This document shows, one piece after another, positions 9,047 to 18,594 of a stretch of 64,000 nucleotides of DNA (the stretch's first letter is position 1; every line of letters begins with the position of its first letter). The stretch comes from Rhizobium terricola (GTDB lineage Bacteria; Pseudomonadota; Alphaproteobacteria; Rhizobiales; Rhizobiaceae), in the NCBI RefSeq assembly GCF_012927355.1, contig NZ_JABBGK010000003.1, positions 372,001 through 436,000 of the forward strand. Direction: 5' to 3'. The notes beneath the pieces are model-generated. The model did no database searches. It was not told the DNA's origin and saw only the letters and a program-made list of their open reading frames with translations. The position numbers and the translations under genes are program-made.

Positions 9047-10291
9047 ATGTCTGCAGCTCAGTCCGCCGATCGCTTCGCGGCATTCCGGCACACTTCCTAT
9101 CTCCGCTTCTTCATCTCGCGCTTCCTCGGTGCGTTCGCCACGCAGATCCTCTCGGTCGCCGTGGGCTGGCAGATGTATGACGAGACCGGCAGCGCCTTCT
9201 TTCTCGGGATGATCGGCCTGGTGCAGTTCCTGCCGTCGCTGCTGCTGATCCTGGTGACGGGTTCGGTGGCGGACCGATACAATCGCCGTGCGATCGTGGC
9301 GAGCTGCATGGTGGTCAGTGCGCTTTGTGGGGGCGCACTGCTGCTGCTCACACTGTTTAATGCCTTCGAACCTGTCCTCGTCTTCGCCATCCTCGTGGTG
9401 TTCGGGATCGAGCGCGCCTTCAATGCGCCCGCCGTCCAGTCGCTGGCGCCGAACCTCGTTCCGCCGGAAGATCTCGGCAATGCGGTTGCCTGGAACTCGT
9501 CCTCCTGGCAGACCGCCTCGATCGTCGGGCCGGTGGTCGGCGGCCTGCTTTACGGTGTCAGCGCCTCGCTTGCCTATACCGTCTCCTTCGTGTTCTTCAT
9601 CGGGGCGGCGGTTCTGGTGTTCATGGTTGCGAAGCCCGCCCAGCGCAGTCCCTCAAAGGCCGTGTCCTGGGACACCATCCTCGCCGGCTTCCGCTTCATT
9701 TTCGGCGAGAAGGTGGTTCTCGGGGCGATTTCGCTCGACCTCTTCGCGGTGCTGCTCGGCGGCGCCATCGCGCTCATGCCGGTGTTCGCCCGGGACATCC
9801 TGACACTTGGGCCGCTCGGTCTCGGCCTGCTGCGCGCGGCGCCGGGAGTCGGTGCCATTCTCGTCGCGATTGCGCTCGCGAGCTTCCCGGTCCGGCACAA
9901 TGCGGGCGTCTTCATGTTCATCGGCGTCGCGTTGTTCGGCGCCGGCACGATCGTCTTCGGCCTGTCCGAGACGGCCTGGCTTTCAATCGCTGCGCTGATG
10001 CTGATGGGGGCGGCCGACATGGCGTCCGTCTATGTTCGCGAGACACTGATTGCGCTGTGGACGCCGGACGAAGTGCGTGGCCGCGTGAATGCCGTGAACA
10101 TGGTTTTCGTCGGAGCGTCGAATGAACTCGGCGAATTCCGTGCCGGCACGATGGCGCATCTCGTCGGGCCGGTGGCGGCGGTCGTGATTGGCGGTGCTGG
10201 AACGCTGGCGGTTGCCGTGGTCTGGGCCCTGGGTTTCCCGCAGTTGCGCAAGATCGACAGTCTGGAAGCTCCCAACACTCAGGCGAAGTGA
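9047..10291 (+). CDS. MFS exporter (EntS/MefA-like MFS_3 group)
   Basis: Major facilitator transporter of 414 aa and about 12 membrane segments. VADRYNRRAIV is the loop 2-3 motif and NAPAVQSLAPNLVPPEDLGNAVAWNSSSWQTASIVGPVVGG matches the segment 4-5 region of the MFS_3 group, which contains the enterobactin exporter EntS and macrolide exporter MefA. The C-terminal half carries TPDEVRGRVNAVN. Likely exports a small molecule; the substrate is not visible. It is divergent from yggT (144 bases between them) and its last 13 bases overlap the convergent amidotransferase gene. Confidence 0.82.
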   Translation: MSAAQSADRFAAFRHTSYLRFFISRFLGAFATQILSVAVGWQMYDETGSAFFLGMIGLVQFLPSLLLILVTGSVADRYNRRAIVASCMVVSALCGGALLLLTLFNAFEPVLVFAILVVFGIERAFNAPAVQSLAPNLVPPEDLGNAVAWNSSSWQTASIVGPVVGGLLYGVSASLAYTVSFVFFIGAAVLVFMVAKPAQRSPSKAVSWDTILAGFRFIFGEKVVLGAISLDLFAVLLGGAIALMPVFARDILTLGPLGLGLLRAAPGVGAILVAIALASFPVRHNAGVFMFIGVALFGAGTIVFGLSETAWLSIAALMLMGAADMASVYVRETLIALWTPDEVRGRVNAVNMVFVGASNELGEFRAGTMAHLVGPVAAVVIGGAGTLAVAVVWALGFPQLRKIDSLEAPNTQAK

Positions 10292-11013
10292 GGGTTCTTC
10301 ACGAAGACGAGGTCGAGGAACTCCGACAGCCAGGCACGAAGCGGAGCATCGAAGATCATGCGGCCTTCGAGATGCTCGCGTCCCTGCTGGGCGTTCGGCA
10401 TGATGAAACGATGTGCTCCATGCACGACCCATCGCTGCATCATGGCGCGGGTCAGTTCGGCATGAAACTGCAGGCCCCAGGCCTGCTGGCCATAGCGGAA
10501 GGCCTGGTTGCGGTAGACATCGCCCTCGGCCAGGAGCTGGCAGCCGTGAGGCAGGTCGAAGCCTTCCCGGTGAAAGTGATAGACCATCTGGGGCCAGCGC
10601 ATCAGCAGACGACCGTGTTCGGTCGGACGGATCGGGTACCAGCCGATTTCGACGCGGCCATCTCTGTCTGCCTCGACCTTTCCGCCGAGATGGCGGACCA
10701 GCATTTGCGCGCCGAGGCAGATGCCGAGGAACGGCTTTTTTTCCTTGAGAGGCACGGCCAGCCAATCGGTCTCTGCGCGCACGAAGCTGTCGGGATCGTT
10801 GGCGCTCATCGGGCCGCCAAAGACGACGGCACCGGAATGCGCTTCAAGGGTCTGCGGCAGGGGCTCTCCCAGAACCGGGCGGCGGATGTCGAGCGGAAAG
10901 CCCTTTTCCTCCAGCATCTGGCCGACGCGTCCGGCGCTCGACCGTTCCTGATGCAGCACGATCAGCACCGGGGCGCGGCCCTTTGAGCGTGCCGGAACGT
11001 CAAGCATCATCAT
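10279..11013 (-). CDS. Class I glutamine amidotransferase-like protein
   Basis: A 244-aa GATase1 protein resembling GMP-synthase-type stand-alone glutamine amidotransferases. GAVVFGGPMSAND forms the oxyanion region, the nucleophile is C99 in FLGICLGAQML, and the catalytic histidine lies in WGLQFHAEL. Such proteins release ammonia from glutamine or gamma-glutamyl compounds (compare PuuD); no synthetase partner is adjacent. The start overlaps the end of the terB gene by 14 bases, with MMM offering three possible ATGs. The 3' end overlaps the convergent exporter gene. Confidence 0.8.
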   Translation of the reverse strand: MMMLDVPARSKGRAPVLIVLHQERSSAGRVGQMLEEKGFPLDIRRPVLGEPLPQTLEAHSGAVVFGGPMSANDPDSFVRAETDWLAVPLKEKKPFLGICLGAQMLVRHLGGKVEADRDGRVEIGWYPIRPTEHGRLLMRWPQMVYHFHREGFDLPHGCQLLAEGDVYRNQAFRYGQQAWGLQFHAELTRAMMQRWVVHGAHRFIMPNAQQGREHLEGRMIFDAPLRAWLSEFLDLVFVKNPHFA

Positions 11014-11479
11014 TTCCCGTCAGGCCGGAGCGCGACTTGGCGCCCTGCCGTGCGTGCACGCGATCGCGACCCGAGACGCCGAGAAGCTCGGCGACGCGCC
11101 AGATCGCATGGTCTTCCATTTCACTCCGGGTGCCGTCGGCATAGACGATGTCCCAGAGAATGCCGATCAACTGCTGGCGCTGTTCGTCATTGAGGGCGCG
11201 CTTCAGATCAGATGTGAAGCGGTAATAGTCCACCGCCTCGCTTTCGGCGCGCGCACCCTCTTCCAGGAGAGCGTTGAGGGACGGTTCGTCGAGCTGGTAT
11301 TGCTCGCGCAGGATCGACCGGAGCTTTTCGCGTTCGGCAGCATGTATTACGCCGTCCGCGTCCATCACCTGGAGGCAGAGGCCCGCGACCGCGATGCGGA
11401 TGTCGTCCGGTGCGAACGAGGGCCTCTGGTCCCGGTTCTGGGTCAGGCTCTGGAAGAAGGCTTGCAGTTGTTCCAGCAT
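11000..11479 (-). CDS. TerB-family protein
   Basis: A 159-aa all-helical protein with TerB (tellurite-resistance B) similarity. There are two acidic metal-binding-like repeats: LQVMDADGVIHAAEREKLRSIL (residues about 37-58) and ILWDIVYADGTRSEMEDHAIWRV. TerB domains bind divalent metal and are often envelope-associated, but the function of stand-alone rhizobial copies is unknown. GAGGG lies seven bases before the ATG. It starts 10 bases after the hemY stop and overlaps the amidotransferase gene, so it is probably the distal part of the heme operon. Confidence 0.75.
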   Translation of the reverse strand: MLEQLQAFFQSLTQNRDQRPSFAPDDIRIAVAGLCLQVMDADGVIHAAEREKLRSILREQYQLDEPSLNALLEEGARAESEAVDYYRFTSDLKRALNDEQRQQLIGILWDIVYADGTRSEMEDHAIWRVAELLGVSGRDRVHARQGAKSRSGLTGNDDA

Positions 11480-11489
11480 GCGTTCGCCC

Positions 11490-13088
11490 TCAAAACAGCT
11501 TCATGCGGCTCTTCTGTTCCGCTTCCGACCGACGCTCGTCCTTGCGGACGCCCGGATCATCGGGCGCATGGCCGAAGAATGGTTCCGGTTCCTTGGCCGG
11601 CGCGGCGGCAGTGCGGTCGCCGGCCTGCTTCGCGGTCGTCCTGGCCGGTGCCGGTTCCACTTCCTTGAGCACGGTGGTCGCCTCGACGACCGGCGTCGGT
11701 TTCTGGGCCTCGACCTCGATCTCCGTCGTCTTGACCGGAGGAAGGGTCTCAAGAGCCAGTGCCGCGGCGCCGAGCGAGCTTTCCTCGACCGGGCCTTCGA
11801 GCTGGTCGAAGGGGACCTTCCATTCGAAGGCGTCGAGCCTGCCGGTCACGGGGGATACCGGCAGCCATTTGTCGGATACGTGGCCGTCGGCCACCCAGGC
11901 CGGATCGCGGCCGGCTTTCAGCGCCTGGGCCATCCAGTGGCGGATACGGCCCTGGTCGCCGGTTTCTGCCTCCTCGATGTCGGCCAGCAGCAGGTAGACG
12001 CGTTCGCGCGATTCCATGCGGGCGGCGGCTTCGGCCTTGGCGCGCGCCTTCTCGAATTCCTGCGCGTCCAGCGCCGCTTCGGCGACGATCAGCAGGGATT
12101 CCGTGTTGTTGGTCCGCAGCGCCTCAAGCCGTTCGGCACGCTTCAGCCGATCGACGGCGCTGTCGCCGCTGCGTGCCCGCAGATAGGTCCGAGCGATCTC
12201 GGGATGCGGGTTTAGCTTCCAGACCTGTTCGAGCACGTTGGAGGCCCGGCGCAGGTTGTCTTCCCGGAGATAGGCCTTGGCGGCGACGATGGCGGCCGGC
12301 ACCAGGTCTTTCGCCAGCTTCAGCGCCTGAAGCGCATTGTCGCGGGCGGCGGAAGGCTGGCCTTCAAGGTGGTCCTCGGCCTTTGCCGTCAGCAGTACGG
12401 CCTTCAGGCGGTCCGCCTCGGCGCGGTTCAGCACATGGGCCACGCGCTGCTGGTCCAGCAGGCGAATGGCGTCGTCCCAGTGACCGGCGCGGCAGCGATG
12501 TTCCAGCGTCGCCTTGGCGGCCCAGGGAAGGTAGGGGGCCGCTTCGGCTGCGGTCTCGGCATACTGGCGGGCGGCTTCGTGGGCTGCCAGACGGTCAGCC
12601 TCGACATAGAGACCACGGAGGCCGAGCTCGCGGGTTTCCGGATCTTCGGTCATCTGCTGAAAAAGCTGGCGGGCCTCGTCGTGGCGTCCTTCGATGACGG
12701 CGGCCTGGGCATCGAGTACGAGGATCAGCGGTTCCTGGTCGGCGCGCAGCAGGCCGCGCGCCCGGGCACTCATCTTGCGGGCGAGCGCGGCATTGCCGGC
12801 GCCGGCCGCGATCAGGCCGGTCGAAAGCGCCTGATAGCCACGATCGCGCGTGCGGGCACGGAAGTAGCGCCTGACGGAATGGGGCGAGGTCCAAACGGTT
12901 CGGATGAACCACCAGCCGAGCATAAATACGGCGACAATCAGCAGGACGATCGAGGCGGCAACCATCAGGCTCATCTCGATCAGCTGGCCCTGCCAGAGGA
13001 TCGACAGCGAACCGGGGCGATCGGCAAGCCAGCCGAAGCCAAAGCCGAGAGCCAGAACGGCGAGAATGAAGAACAGGATCCTGGTCAT
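11490..13088 (-). CDS. hemY: HemY-family TPR membrane protein
   Basis: A 532-aa protein with two N-terminal membrane helices (ILFFILAVLALGFGFGWLA and MSLMVAASIVLLIVAVFMLGWWFI), followed by RTVWTSPHSVRRYFRARTRDRGYQALSTGLIAAGAG, the HemY_N signature, and then TPR-like helical repeats to about residue 430. The last 100 residues are low-complexity and rich in Pro, Ala and Glu. It is the proteobacterial 'HemY' linked to the heme gene cluster, not the oxygen-dependent protoporphyrinogen oxidase of Bacillus. It may scaffold heme-pathway enzymes at the membrane. AGGA precedes the ATG and the gene lies 12 bases after mic60. Confidence 0.9.
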   Translation of the reverse strand: MTRILFFILAVLALGFGFGWLADRPGSLSILWQGQLIEMSLMVAASIVLLIVAVFMLGWWFIRTVWTSPHSVRRYFRARTRDRGYQALSTGLIAAGAGNAALARKMSARARGLLRADQEPLILVLDAQAAVIEGRHDEARQLFQQMTEDPETRELGLRGLYVEADRLAAHEAARQYAETAAEAAPYLPWAAKATLEHRCRAGHWDDAIRLLDQQRVAHVLNRAEADRLKAVLLTAKAEDHLEGQPSAARDNALQALKLAKDLVPAAIVAAKAYLREDNLRRASNVLEQVWKLNPHPEIARTYLRARSGDSAVDRLKRAERLEALRTNNTESLLIVAEAALDAQEFEKARAKAEAAARMESRERVYLLLADIEEAETGDQGRIRHWMAQALKAGRDPAWVADGHVSDKWLPVSPVTGRLDAFEWKVPFDQLEGPVEESSLGAAALALETLPPVKTTEIEVEAQKPTPVVEATTVLKEVEPAPARTTAKQAGDRTAAAPAKEPEPFFGHAPDDPGVRKDERRSEAEQKSRMKLF

Positions 13089-13100
13089 CGGTTTCGTTCC

Positions 13101-14354
13101 TCAGCCCTTCTTGCCGCTGACGGTGGCGGCCAGTGCGTCGCCGACCAGCGTCTCGATCTCGATCCGGGTCTTGAGTGTCGAGACGAAGGTCGCCGACACG
13201 GTCTTGCCTGTCTCCGGAAGACCTTCCCATTCGATCGTGGCGCCCTTCAGGTCGCCATTCTGCAGCTTGTCTTCCATGCGGGCGATGATCGCCTCGGGTG
13301 TTGCACCCTCGACATTGCCGACCGGGCGAACCTTGACCACCGAGAGCGCACTCGACAGCAGGCGCTCGCCGATGCCCTGGTTCGGATCAGGCTGATGGAT
13401 CGCCGCGAGAATCGCATCCGCCACACCGCCGAACTGGCGGGTGAGCTCGGCGCGGGAAGGAATGCCGGTCGCCGCGTGCGGGCGAAGGCCTTCGATCGCC
13501 GGCTCTTCCGGTGCGATGGCCGCAAGCGCATCAAGCTCGGCCATATAGGGGCCGCCGCGTTCGGTGGCGGACTTCAGCGCCGTCAAGGCAATGGCCTTGG
13601 CCATCTCGACGTCGGAACGTGGCGCGTCGATCTTCTTCTCGGCCTCGGCGAGGCGTGCGTTGAGGCGGGTCTCGGTCTCGCCCAGAGCGCTGGCATTGCC
13701 GGCGATCTCGGTCTTCAGCGCGTCCAGCGCGGCGGTCGTTTCGGACAGGCGCTGGCGGAGTTCCTCGATCGCTGCGGTGTCCGGCGGCGCTGTCGTCTGA
13801 TTGGCTATTGCGGCCTCCAGGGCGGCAAGGCGTTCCTCGGCGCGCGGATCCGTCGCCGTGGTGGGCGTGCTTGCGAGATTGGCGACCTCAGCCTTCAACG
13901 CGGCGATCTGATCCGCCAGCGCGGACGTGTCCGCAGGTGATTTCGTTTGGGGCGAAACGGCCGGGAGATAGCCTGCATATTGCATGCTGCCGGCGCCGGC
14001 CAGTGCCACGAGGCCACCGAAGATGCCGGCGGCGACAAGCGCGGAGAGAGCCGGGCTGGACTTCGCCGGGCGCGCCTCGCGCAGTTCCCCGGCTGCGGTC
14101 GAGGTCGATGCCTGGGCGGCCTGGCCGGTTTCGGAAACGGCTTCGCTCGGTGAATCCGCCTGCTCGCTGAAGCTTGCCGTTTCGGCATTTCCAAGGGTGA
14201 AGGCAGCGGACGGCTCATTTGCCTCCGGTGCCGGGTCGGCGCTGCCGTTGGCCACGCCCGTCGCGGTCTCGGACGGCGTTTCCTCGGCGGTCAGGTCGAT
14301 GGTGACCGGGTCGTCTGGCGACTTCGAGCGACGGGGCGGCTTTCCGGAAACCAT
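13101..14354 (-). CDS. Alphaproteobacterial Mic60/mitofilin homologue
   Basis: A 417-aa single-pass membrane protein matching the bacterial mitofilin family (COG4223). Residues 1-95 are an acidic, Pro/Ala/Ser-rich cytoplasmic tail; a membrane helix (ALSALVAAGIFGGLVALAGAG) covers about 102-122. A long coiled coil runs through LADQIAALKAEVANL to EAEKKID, and the C-terminal mitofilin-like region contains LLSSALSVVKVRPVG. Alphaproteobacterial Mic60 genes are known to sit between hemD and hemY, as here, and Mic60 shapes inner-membrane invaginations. AGAGG precedes the ATG. Function in this organism is inferred from family and position. Confidence 0.85.
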   Translation of the reverse strand: MVSGKPPRRSKSPDDPVTIDLTAEETPSETATGVANGSADPAPEANEPSAAFTLGNAETASFSEQADSPSEAVSETGQAAQASTSTAAGELREARPAKSSPALSALVAAGIFGGLVALAGAGSMQYAGYLPAVSPQTKSPADTSALADQIAALKAEVANLASTPTTATDPRAEERLAALEAAIANQTTAPPDTAAIEELRQRLSETTAALDALKTEIAGNASALGETETRLNARLAEAEKKIDAPRSDVEMAKAIALTALKSATERGGPYMAELDALAAIAPEEPAIEGLRPHAATGIPSRAELTRQFGGVADAILAAIHQPDPNQGIGERLLSSALSVVKVRPVGNVEGATPEAIIARMEDKLQNGDLKGATIEWEGLPETGKTVSATFVSTLKTRIEIETLVGDALAATVSGKKG

Positions 14355-14444
14355 GGCAACCTCTTCATTTCCTTGCGGTGCAAATAAAACTAGTCAGTCG
14401 GACCCGCGAAAGAAAGGGCGAAGATCAATTTTGGTTCCTCGACC

Positions 14445-15170
14445 TTAGAGTAGGGTCAGCAGCGATGCTTCGTTTGGTGCCGTCGCCGCCCGGGCTTTCA
14501 GGCGATGCGGCTCGGGCACCGAGCATGCGATCTTTTCGCTCAGGCACAATATGCGCGTTTCGGCGAACTGGCCGGGGCGAGACGTCGTCAGTTCGAGTTC
14601 AAAGAAGCGCCGTGCCCCTTCGCTCGAATAAAGGAGGAGGGCATCGACCGGGTGCGATCCGACAATCCGGTCGACCTCTTCTTTCGAATGGGCAAGCGGG
14701 CGCATCCGGTAACATAGGCAGGTCTCGACCGGTATCTTGAGGGCGGCAAGCTCGGTCTCGAAGCCCGGGGATCTGGGCTCGCCAGCGAGATAGAGGAGCG
14801 GGCGTGCCGCGTCGACCGTCCTGTCGAGCCTTTGCCCGACCAGTCGGGCGAGACCGACACCGTCGTTGACTCCTGAATGAACGTCATGAAAACCGAGCGC
14901 TTTTGCCGCGTGGGCGGTCCTGTCGCCGACCGCAAACAGTGGCGTGTCGAAGGAGCGGCCGGTTTCTCCGCCGAGGGCCGCAAGCACGCGGACCGCCTCG
15001 GCGCTGGTGACGGCGAGCGCCGCATGGGGGCGGCCAAGGGCCGCCCGCGTCGATTCGATGTCGTGTTCAGCCGTGAAAAGCGGGAGCAGGAGCGGTTCGT
15101 GCCCCTGACGTCTCAGTTCGGCGGCGGTGATACTCGCCGCCGGTTCCGGTCGGGTCACGAGAACCCGCAT
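14445..15170 (-). CDS. hemD: Uroporphyrinogen-III synthase
   Basis: A 241-aa cytosolic enzyme that closes and inverts ring D of hydroxymethylbilane to give uroporphyrinogen III. HemD proteins are divergent, but MRVLVTRPEP at the N-terminus, the AVTSAEAVRVLAAL motif, AVGDRTA and LLYSSEGARRFFEL are all typical. The start at 15170 is chosen because the conserved MRVLVTRPEPAA begins there, four bases after the hemC stop. The frame extends upstream over the hemC end and is not thought to be translated. A 90-base gap separates it from mic60. Confidence 0.92.
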   Translation of the reverse strand: MRVLVTRPEPAASITAAELRRQGHEPLLLPLFTAEHDIESTRAALGRPHAALAVTSAEAVRVLAALGGETGRSFDTPLFAVGDRTAHAAKALGFHDVHSGVNDGVGLARLVGQRLDRTVDAARPLLYLAGEPRSPGFETELAALKIPVETCLCYRMRPLAHSKEEVDRIVGSHPVDALLLYSSEGARRFFELELTTSRPGQFAETRILCLSEKIACSVPEPHRLKARAATAPNEASLLTLL

Positions 15171-15174
15171 GTCC

Positions 15175-16104
15175 CTAGCTCCAGCTGTCGAAGAAGCCAG
15201 TGCCGGCTTCGGCGCGGATTGCTTCGCCGGCCTCGCGGCCGATGGCGGGGGCTTCGGTGCGGTCACCTTCGCGGTGAATCTCGTGGAAGCGGGAGCCGTC
15301 GGGCGTGAGGATCATCCCGGAAAACGTGATACGGTCGCCCTCGCACCGGGCGTAGCCGGCGATAGGAGTACGGCACGAGCCGTCGAGGGCCGCAAGGAAG
15401 GCCCGTTCGCAGCTGACGGCATCGAAGGTTGCGTGATCGTTGATCGTCTCGAGTAGCGAATTCACCCGGTCGTCGCCGATGCGGCTTTCGATGCAGATGG
15501 CTCCCTGCGCCGGAGCAGGTGGAAAATCCTTCGGGTCGAGCAATTCGGTCGGCACGTCCTGCTTGCCGAGGCGGCGGAGGCCGGCATAGGCAAGCAGCGT
15601 GGCATCGACCTGGCCTTCGGCGAGCTTGCGTAGGCGCGTGTCGACCAGGCCGCGGAAGGTGATGACCTTGAGATCCGGACGCAGGCGCCGGATCAGCGCC
15701 TGGCGGCGGAGCGACGAGGATCCGACCGTCGCACCCTGTGGAAGATCGACGAGGCGCGACGAAGCGGCGCCGATGAAGGCGTCGCGGACATCTTCGCGCG
15801 GCAGGTAGGCAGACAGGAACAGGCCCTCCGGCAGAACGGTCGGCATGTCCTTCGACGAGTGCACGGCGAAGTCGAGATCGCCGGACAGCAGCTGCTCTTC
15901 CAGTTCCTCGGTGAACAGGCCCTTGCCGCCGATCTCGGAGAGAGAACGATCGGTGATGCGGTCACCCTTGGTCGACAGGACGACGATCTCGAACATGTCT
16001 TCGGCAAGTCCGTGGGCCGCCATCAGCCGGTCGCGGGTCTCATAGGCCTGGGCGAGCGCCAGCGGGCTGCCGCGCGTGCCGATGCGGAAAGGTTTTGTTT
16101 GCAT
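15175..16104 (-). CDS. hemC: Hydroxymethylbilane synthase (porphobilinogen deaminase)
   Basis: A 309-aa cytosolic enzyme that polymerises four porphobilinogens into hydroxymethylbilane. The signatures are [14 protein letters not shown] at the N-terminus, [20 protein letters not shown], and the dipyrromethane-cofactor cysteine C244 in [13 protein letters not shown]. Length is normal. The start MQTKPF (16104) is preferred over an upstream in-frame start because homology begins there. It is the first gene of the minus-strand heme cluster and is divergent from tsaD with 73 bases between the two starts, which must hold both promoters. Confidence 0.96.
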   Translation of the reverse strand: MQTKPFRIGTRGSPLALAQAYETRDRLMAAHGLAEDMFEIVVLSTKGDRITDRSLSEIGGKGLFTEELEEQLLSGDLDFAVHSSKDMPTVLPEGLFLSAYLPREDVRDAFIGAASSRLVDLPQGATVGSSSLRRQALIRRLRPDLKVITFRGLVDTRLRKLAEGQVDATLLAYAGLRRLGKQDVPTELLDPKDFPPAPAQGAICIESRIGDDRVNSLLETINDHATFDAVSCERAFLAALDGSCRTPIAGYARCEGDRITFSGMILTPDGSRFHEIHREGDRTEAPAIGREAGEAIRAEAGTGFFDSWS

Positions 16105-16177
16105 CCGATCTGATCCGTTGTTACCGGAAGTTCTCGTAGACCGGTTTCCGGGTGATCGCAATCAACGAACAGGGCAA

Positions 16178-17275
16178 ATGAGCGCCAAACTACGCATTCT
16201 CGGCATCGAGACGAGTTGTGACGAAACGGCCGCAGCGGTCGTTTCGCGCTTCGAGGACGGCACGGGCCGCATCGAGGCCGACGTGGTGCTCAGCCAGCTC
16301 GACGAGCACAGCGCCTATGGCGGCGTCGTGCCGGAGATTGCCGCACGCGCGCATGTCGAGGCTCTGGATAGCCTGATCGAGGAAGCCCTTGTCCGGTCCG
16401 GGACGACGCTTGACGAGATCGATGCGATCGCCGCGACCGCAGGGCCGGGGCTGATCGGCGGACTGATCGTCGGGTTGATGACCGGCAAGGCGATCGCGCA
16501 TGCGACGGGCAAGCCGCTCTATGCCGTCAATCATCTCGAGGGTCATGCGCTCACCGCGCGGCTGACGGACGGGCTTTCCTTTCCCTACCTGATGCTGCTG
16601 GTTTCCGGCGGGCATACGCAGCTGGTTCTGGTTCGCGGCGTGGGTGACTACGAGCGGTGGGGCACGACCATCGACGATGCGCTGGGCGAGGCCTTCGACA
16701 AGACGGCGAAGCTTCTTGGACTGCCTTATCCGGGTGGACCGGCTGTCGAGAAGGCGGCGGCCAGCGGCGATGCGAAGCGTTTCAACTTTCCGCGGCCGCT
16801 GGTCGGCGAGGCGCGACTCGATTTCTCCTTTTCCGGCCTGAAGACGGCCGTGCGGCAGGCTGCCGAAGGCATAGCGCCGGTCACGGACCAGGATATTTCC
16901 GATATCTGCGCCTCCTTCCAGAGGGCGATTTCCCGCACCCTCGACGACCGGATCGGTCGTGGACTGCAACGGTTCCTTGCCGAATTTCCGGATCGCGAAG
17001 GCATGCCGGCCCTCGTGGTCGCCGGCGGGGTGGCGGCGAACCAGGAGCTGCGCCGCACGCTGCAGTCGCTCTGCGACCGCCACGGCTTCCGCTTCGTCGC
17101 GCCGCCGCACCATCTGTGCACCGACAACGCCGTGATGATCGCCTGGGCGGGGCTCGAGCGGATGGGAACGGGCCTGCCTTCGGACACGCTCGACGTCCAG
17201 CCACGTTCCCGCTGGCCGCTCGATGCGGGGGCACAGGCCGTGATCGGCCACGGCAAACGTGGAGCGAAGGCATGA
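16178..17275 (+). CDS. tsaD: tRNA N6-threonylcarbamoyladenosine transferase TsaD
   Basis: Essential subunit of the t6A tRNA-modification complex, transferring threonylcarbamoyl from its adenylate to A37 of ANN-decoding tRNAs. It has 365 aa with an ASKHA fold. [11 protein letters not shown] is at the N-terminus, the metal-binding HxxxH is H119-LEG-H123 (NHLEGHAL), and [17 protein letters not shown] and VVAGGVAAN follow in order. ATG 16178 is preceded by AGGG. The 3' end overlaps gpsA as ATGA, so the two are translationally coupled. Confidence 0.96.
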   Translation: MSAKLRILGIETSCDETAAAVVSRFEDGTGRIEADVVLSQLDEHSAYGGVVPEIAARAHVEALDSLIEEALVRSGTTLDEIDAIAATAGPGLIGGLIVGLMTGKAIAHATGKPLYAVNHLEGHALTARLTDGLSFPYLMLLVSGGHTQLVLVRGVGDYERWGTTIDDALGEAFDKTAKLLGLPYPGGPAVEKAAASGDAKRFNFPRPLVGEARLDFSFSGLKTAVRQAAEGIAPVTDQDISDICASFQRAISRTLDDRIGRGLQRFLAEFPDREGMPALVVAGGVAANQELRRTLQSLCDRHGFRFVAPPHHLCTDNAVMIAWAGLERMGTGLPSDTLDVQPRSRWPLDAGAQAVIGHGKRGAKA

Positions 17276-18261
17276 GTGGAAGAGAAACGATCGCCGTGGT
17301 CGGCGCGGGCGCCTTCGGAACGGCCCTGGCCGCCGTGATCGCCCTTGAAGGAAAGGCCGACGTGACGCTGGTCGGACGCGATCCCTCGCTGATGGCCGAC
17401 CTGCGGAACGACGGCGTGCACGATGCGGCTCTTCCCGGCATCCGCCTGCCGGATGCCCTGAACTACTCGCACGAGCCGGAAGTGCTCTCCGCAGCCGAAA
17501 CCGTGCTGTTCGCCATGCCGTCCCAAGCCCAGGTTGACGCGGCAATGGCCTATGGCCCTTATCTGAAGGACGGCGCGACCGTCGTCACATGCGCCAAGGG
17601 GATCGACCGCGCGACGTCGCGGCTTCTCTCCGACGTGCTGGAAGAGGCCTTGCCCCACCATTCCATCGCCGCCCTTTCCGGGCCGGGTTTTGCCGCCGAC
17701 ATCGCAAGCGGTCTGCCGACCGCCATGGTGATCGCGGCTGCGTCGCTCGGCGAGGCCGAAGGTCTGGCCAAGGCGATCTCCGGGCGCACGTTCCGTCTTT
17801 ATGCCTCCGACGACCGCATCGGCGTGCAGCTCGGTGGCGCGTTGAAGAACGTGCTCGCGATCGCCTGCGGCGTCGTCGAGGGCATGGGGCTCGGTGATTC
17901 GGCACGCGCGGCCCTGATCGCGCGCGGCCTTGCGGAAATGTCCCGGCTGATCGCTGCGATGGGCGGTAAGGCGGATACCGTGCGTGGGCTATCGGGCCTC
18001 GGCGACCTCGTGCTCACCGCGACCAGCCACCAGTCGCGCAACCTGCGTTTCGGGATTTCGCTCGGCCGGGGCGAACCGATCGACTTCTCACGCGGCCAGC
18101 TGGTCGAGGGGGCATTCGCCGCGGCGGTGGCCTCGCGGCTTGCCGAGGGGCTGGCGGTCAGCCTGCCGATCACCGATGCGGTGACTGCGATCATCGAGGG
18201 TAGCCTCGATATTCCGACTGCGATCGAACAACTGATGTCGCGGCCGATCACCACCGAGTGA
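17272..18261 (+). CDS. gpsA: Glycerol-3-phosphate dehydrogenase [NAD(P)+]
   Basis: A 329-aa cytosolic enzyme making sn-glycerol-3-phosphate from dihydroxyacetone phosphate for phospholipid synthesis. The N-terminal Rossmann motif is [35 protein letters not shown], the catalytic-lysine region [13 protein letters not shown] and the C-terminal [19 protein letters not shown] are all present. The start overlaps the tsaD stop as ATGA. This tsaD-gpsA pairing is common in alphaproteobacteria. Confidence 0.96.
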   Translation: MSGRETIAVVGAGAFGTALAAVIALEGKADVTLVGRDPSLMADLRNDGVHDAALPGIRLPDALNYSHEPEVLSAAETVLFAMPSQAQVDAAMAYGPYLKDGATVVTCAKGIDRATSRLLSDVLEEALPHHSIAALSGPGFAADIASGLPTAMVIAAASLGEAEGLAKAISGRTFRLYASDDRIGVQLGGALKNVLAIACGVVEGMGLGDSARAALIARGLAEMSRLIAAMGGKADTVRGLSGLGDLVLTATSHQSRNLRFGISLGRGEPIDFSRGQLVEGAFAAAVASRLAEGLAVSLPITDAVTAIIEGSLDIPTAIEQLMSRPITTE

Positions 18262-18293
18262 CGGGCGCCAAGGAAACAAGGAGAGACCAAGTC

Positions 18294-18587
18294 ATGCTGT
18301 TTGCCGTGATCTGCGCCGACAAGCCCGCCCATCTCAACCTGCGCATGGAGACCCGTCCGGCCCATGTCGAATGGCTGAACGGCCTGAATGCCGCCGGCAC
18401 GCTGAAGATCGGCGGCCCCTTCCTCGACTCCGACGGCAAGCCCTGCGGCTCGATGCTGCTGATCGCCGCTGAAGATATCGAAGGCGCCAAGGCGATCGCG
18501 TCGGAGGACCCGTATGCCAAGGTCGGTCTGTTCGCCAATGTCGAGATCAAACCCTACAACTGGGTCTTCAATAATCCGGAGGCTTGA
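18294..18587 (+). CDS. YciI-family protein
   Basis: A small 97-aa protein of the YciI-like family, a ferredoxin-like fold with a conserved His-Asp pair. Seen here: MLFAVICADKPAHLNLRMETRPAHVEWL with the conserved His in RPAHVEWL, then GGPFLDSDGKP, and the DPYAKVGLFANVEIKPYNWVF end. The biochemical role is unknown; some members act in ring-cleavage chemistry. AAGGAGAG lies about eight bases before ATG 18294. It follows gpsA by 32 bases and precedes the EVE gene by 7, within one apparent operon. Confidence 0.88.
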   Translation: MLFAVICADKPAHLNLRMETRPAHVEWLNGLNAAGTLKIGGPFLDSDGKPCGSMLLIAAEDIEGAKAIASEDPYAKVGLFANVEIKPYNWVFNNPEA

Positions 18588-18594
18588 GGGCGAC

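Noticed and set aside
11000..11479. Tellurite-resistance operon
   Set aside because: Only a single TerB-type gene is present, with no terA/C/D/E/Z neighbours, so a resistance function is not supported.
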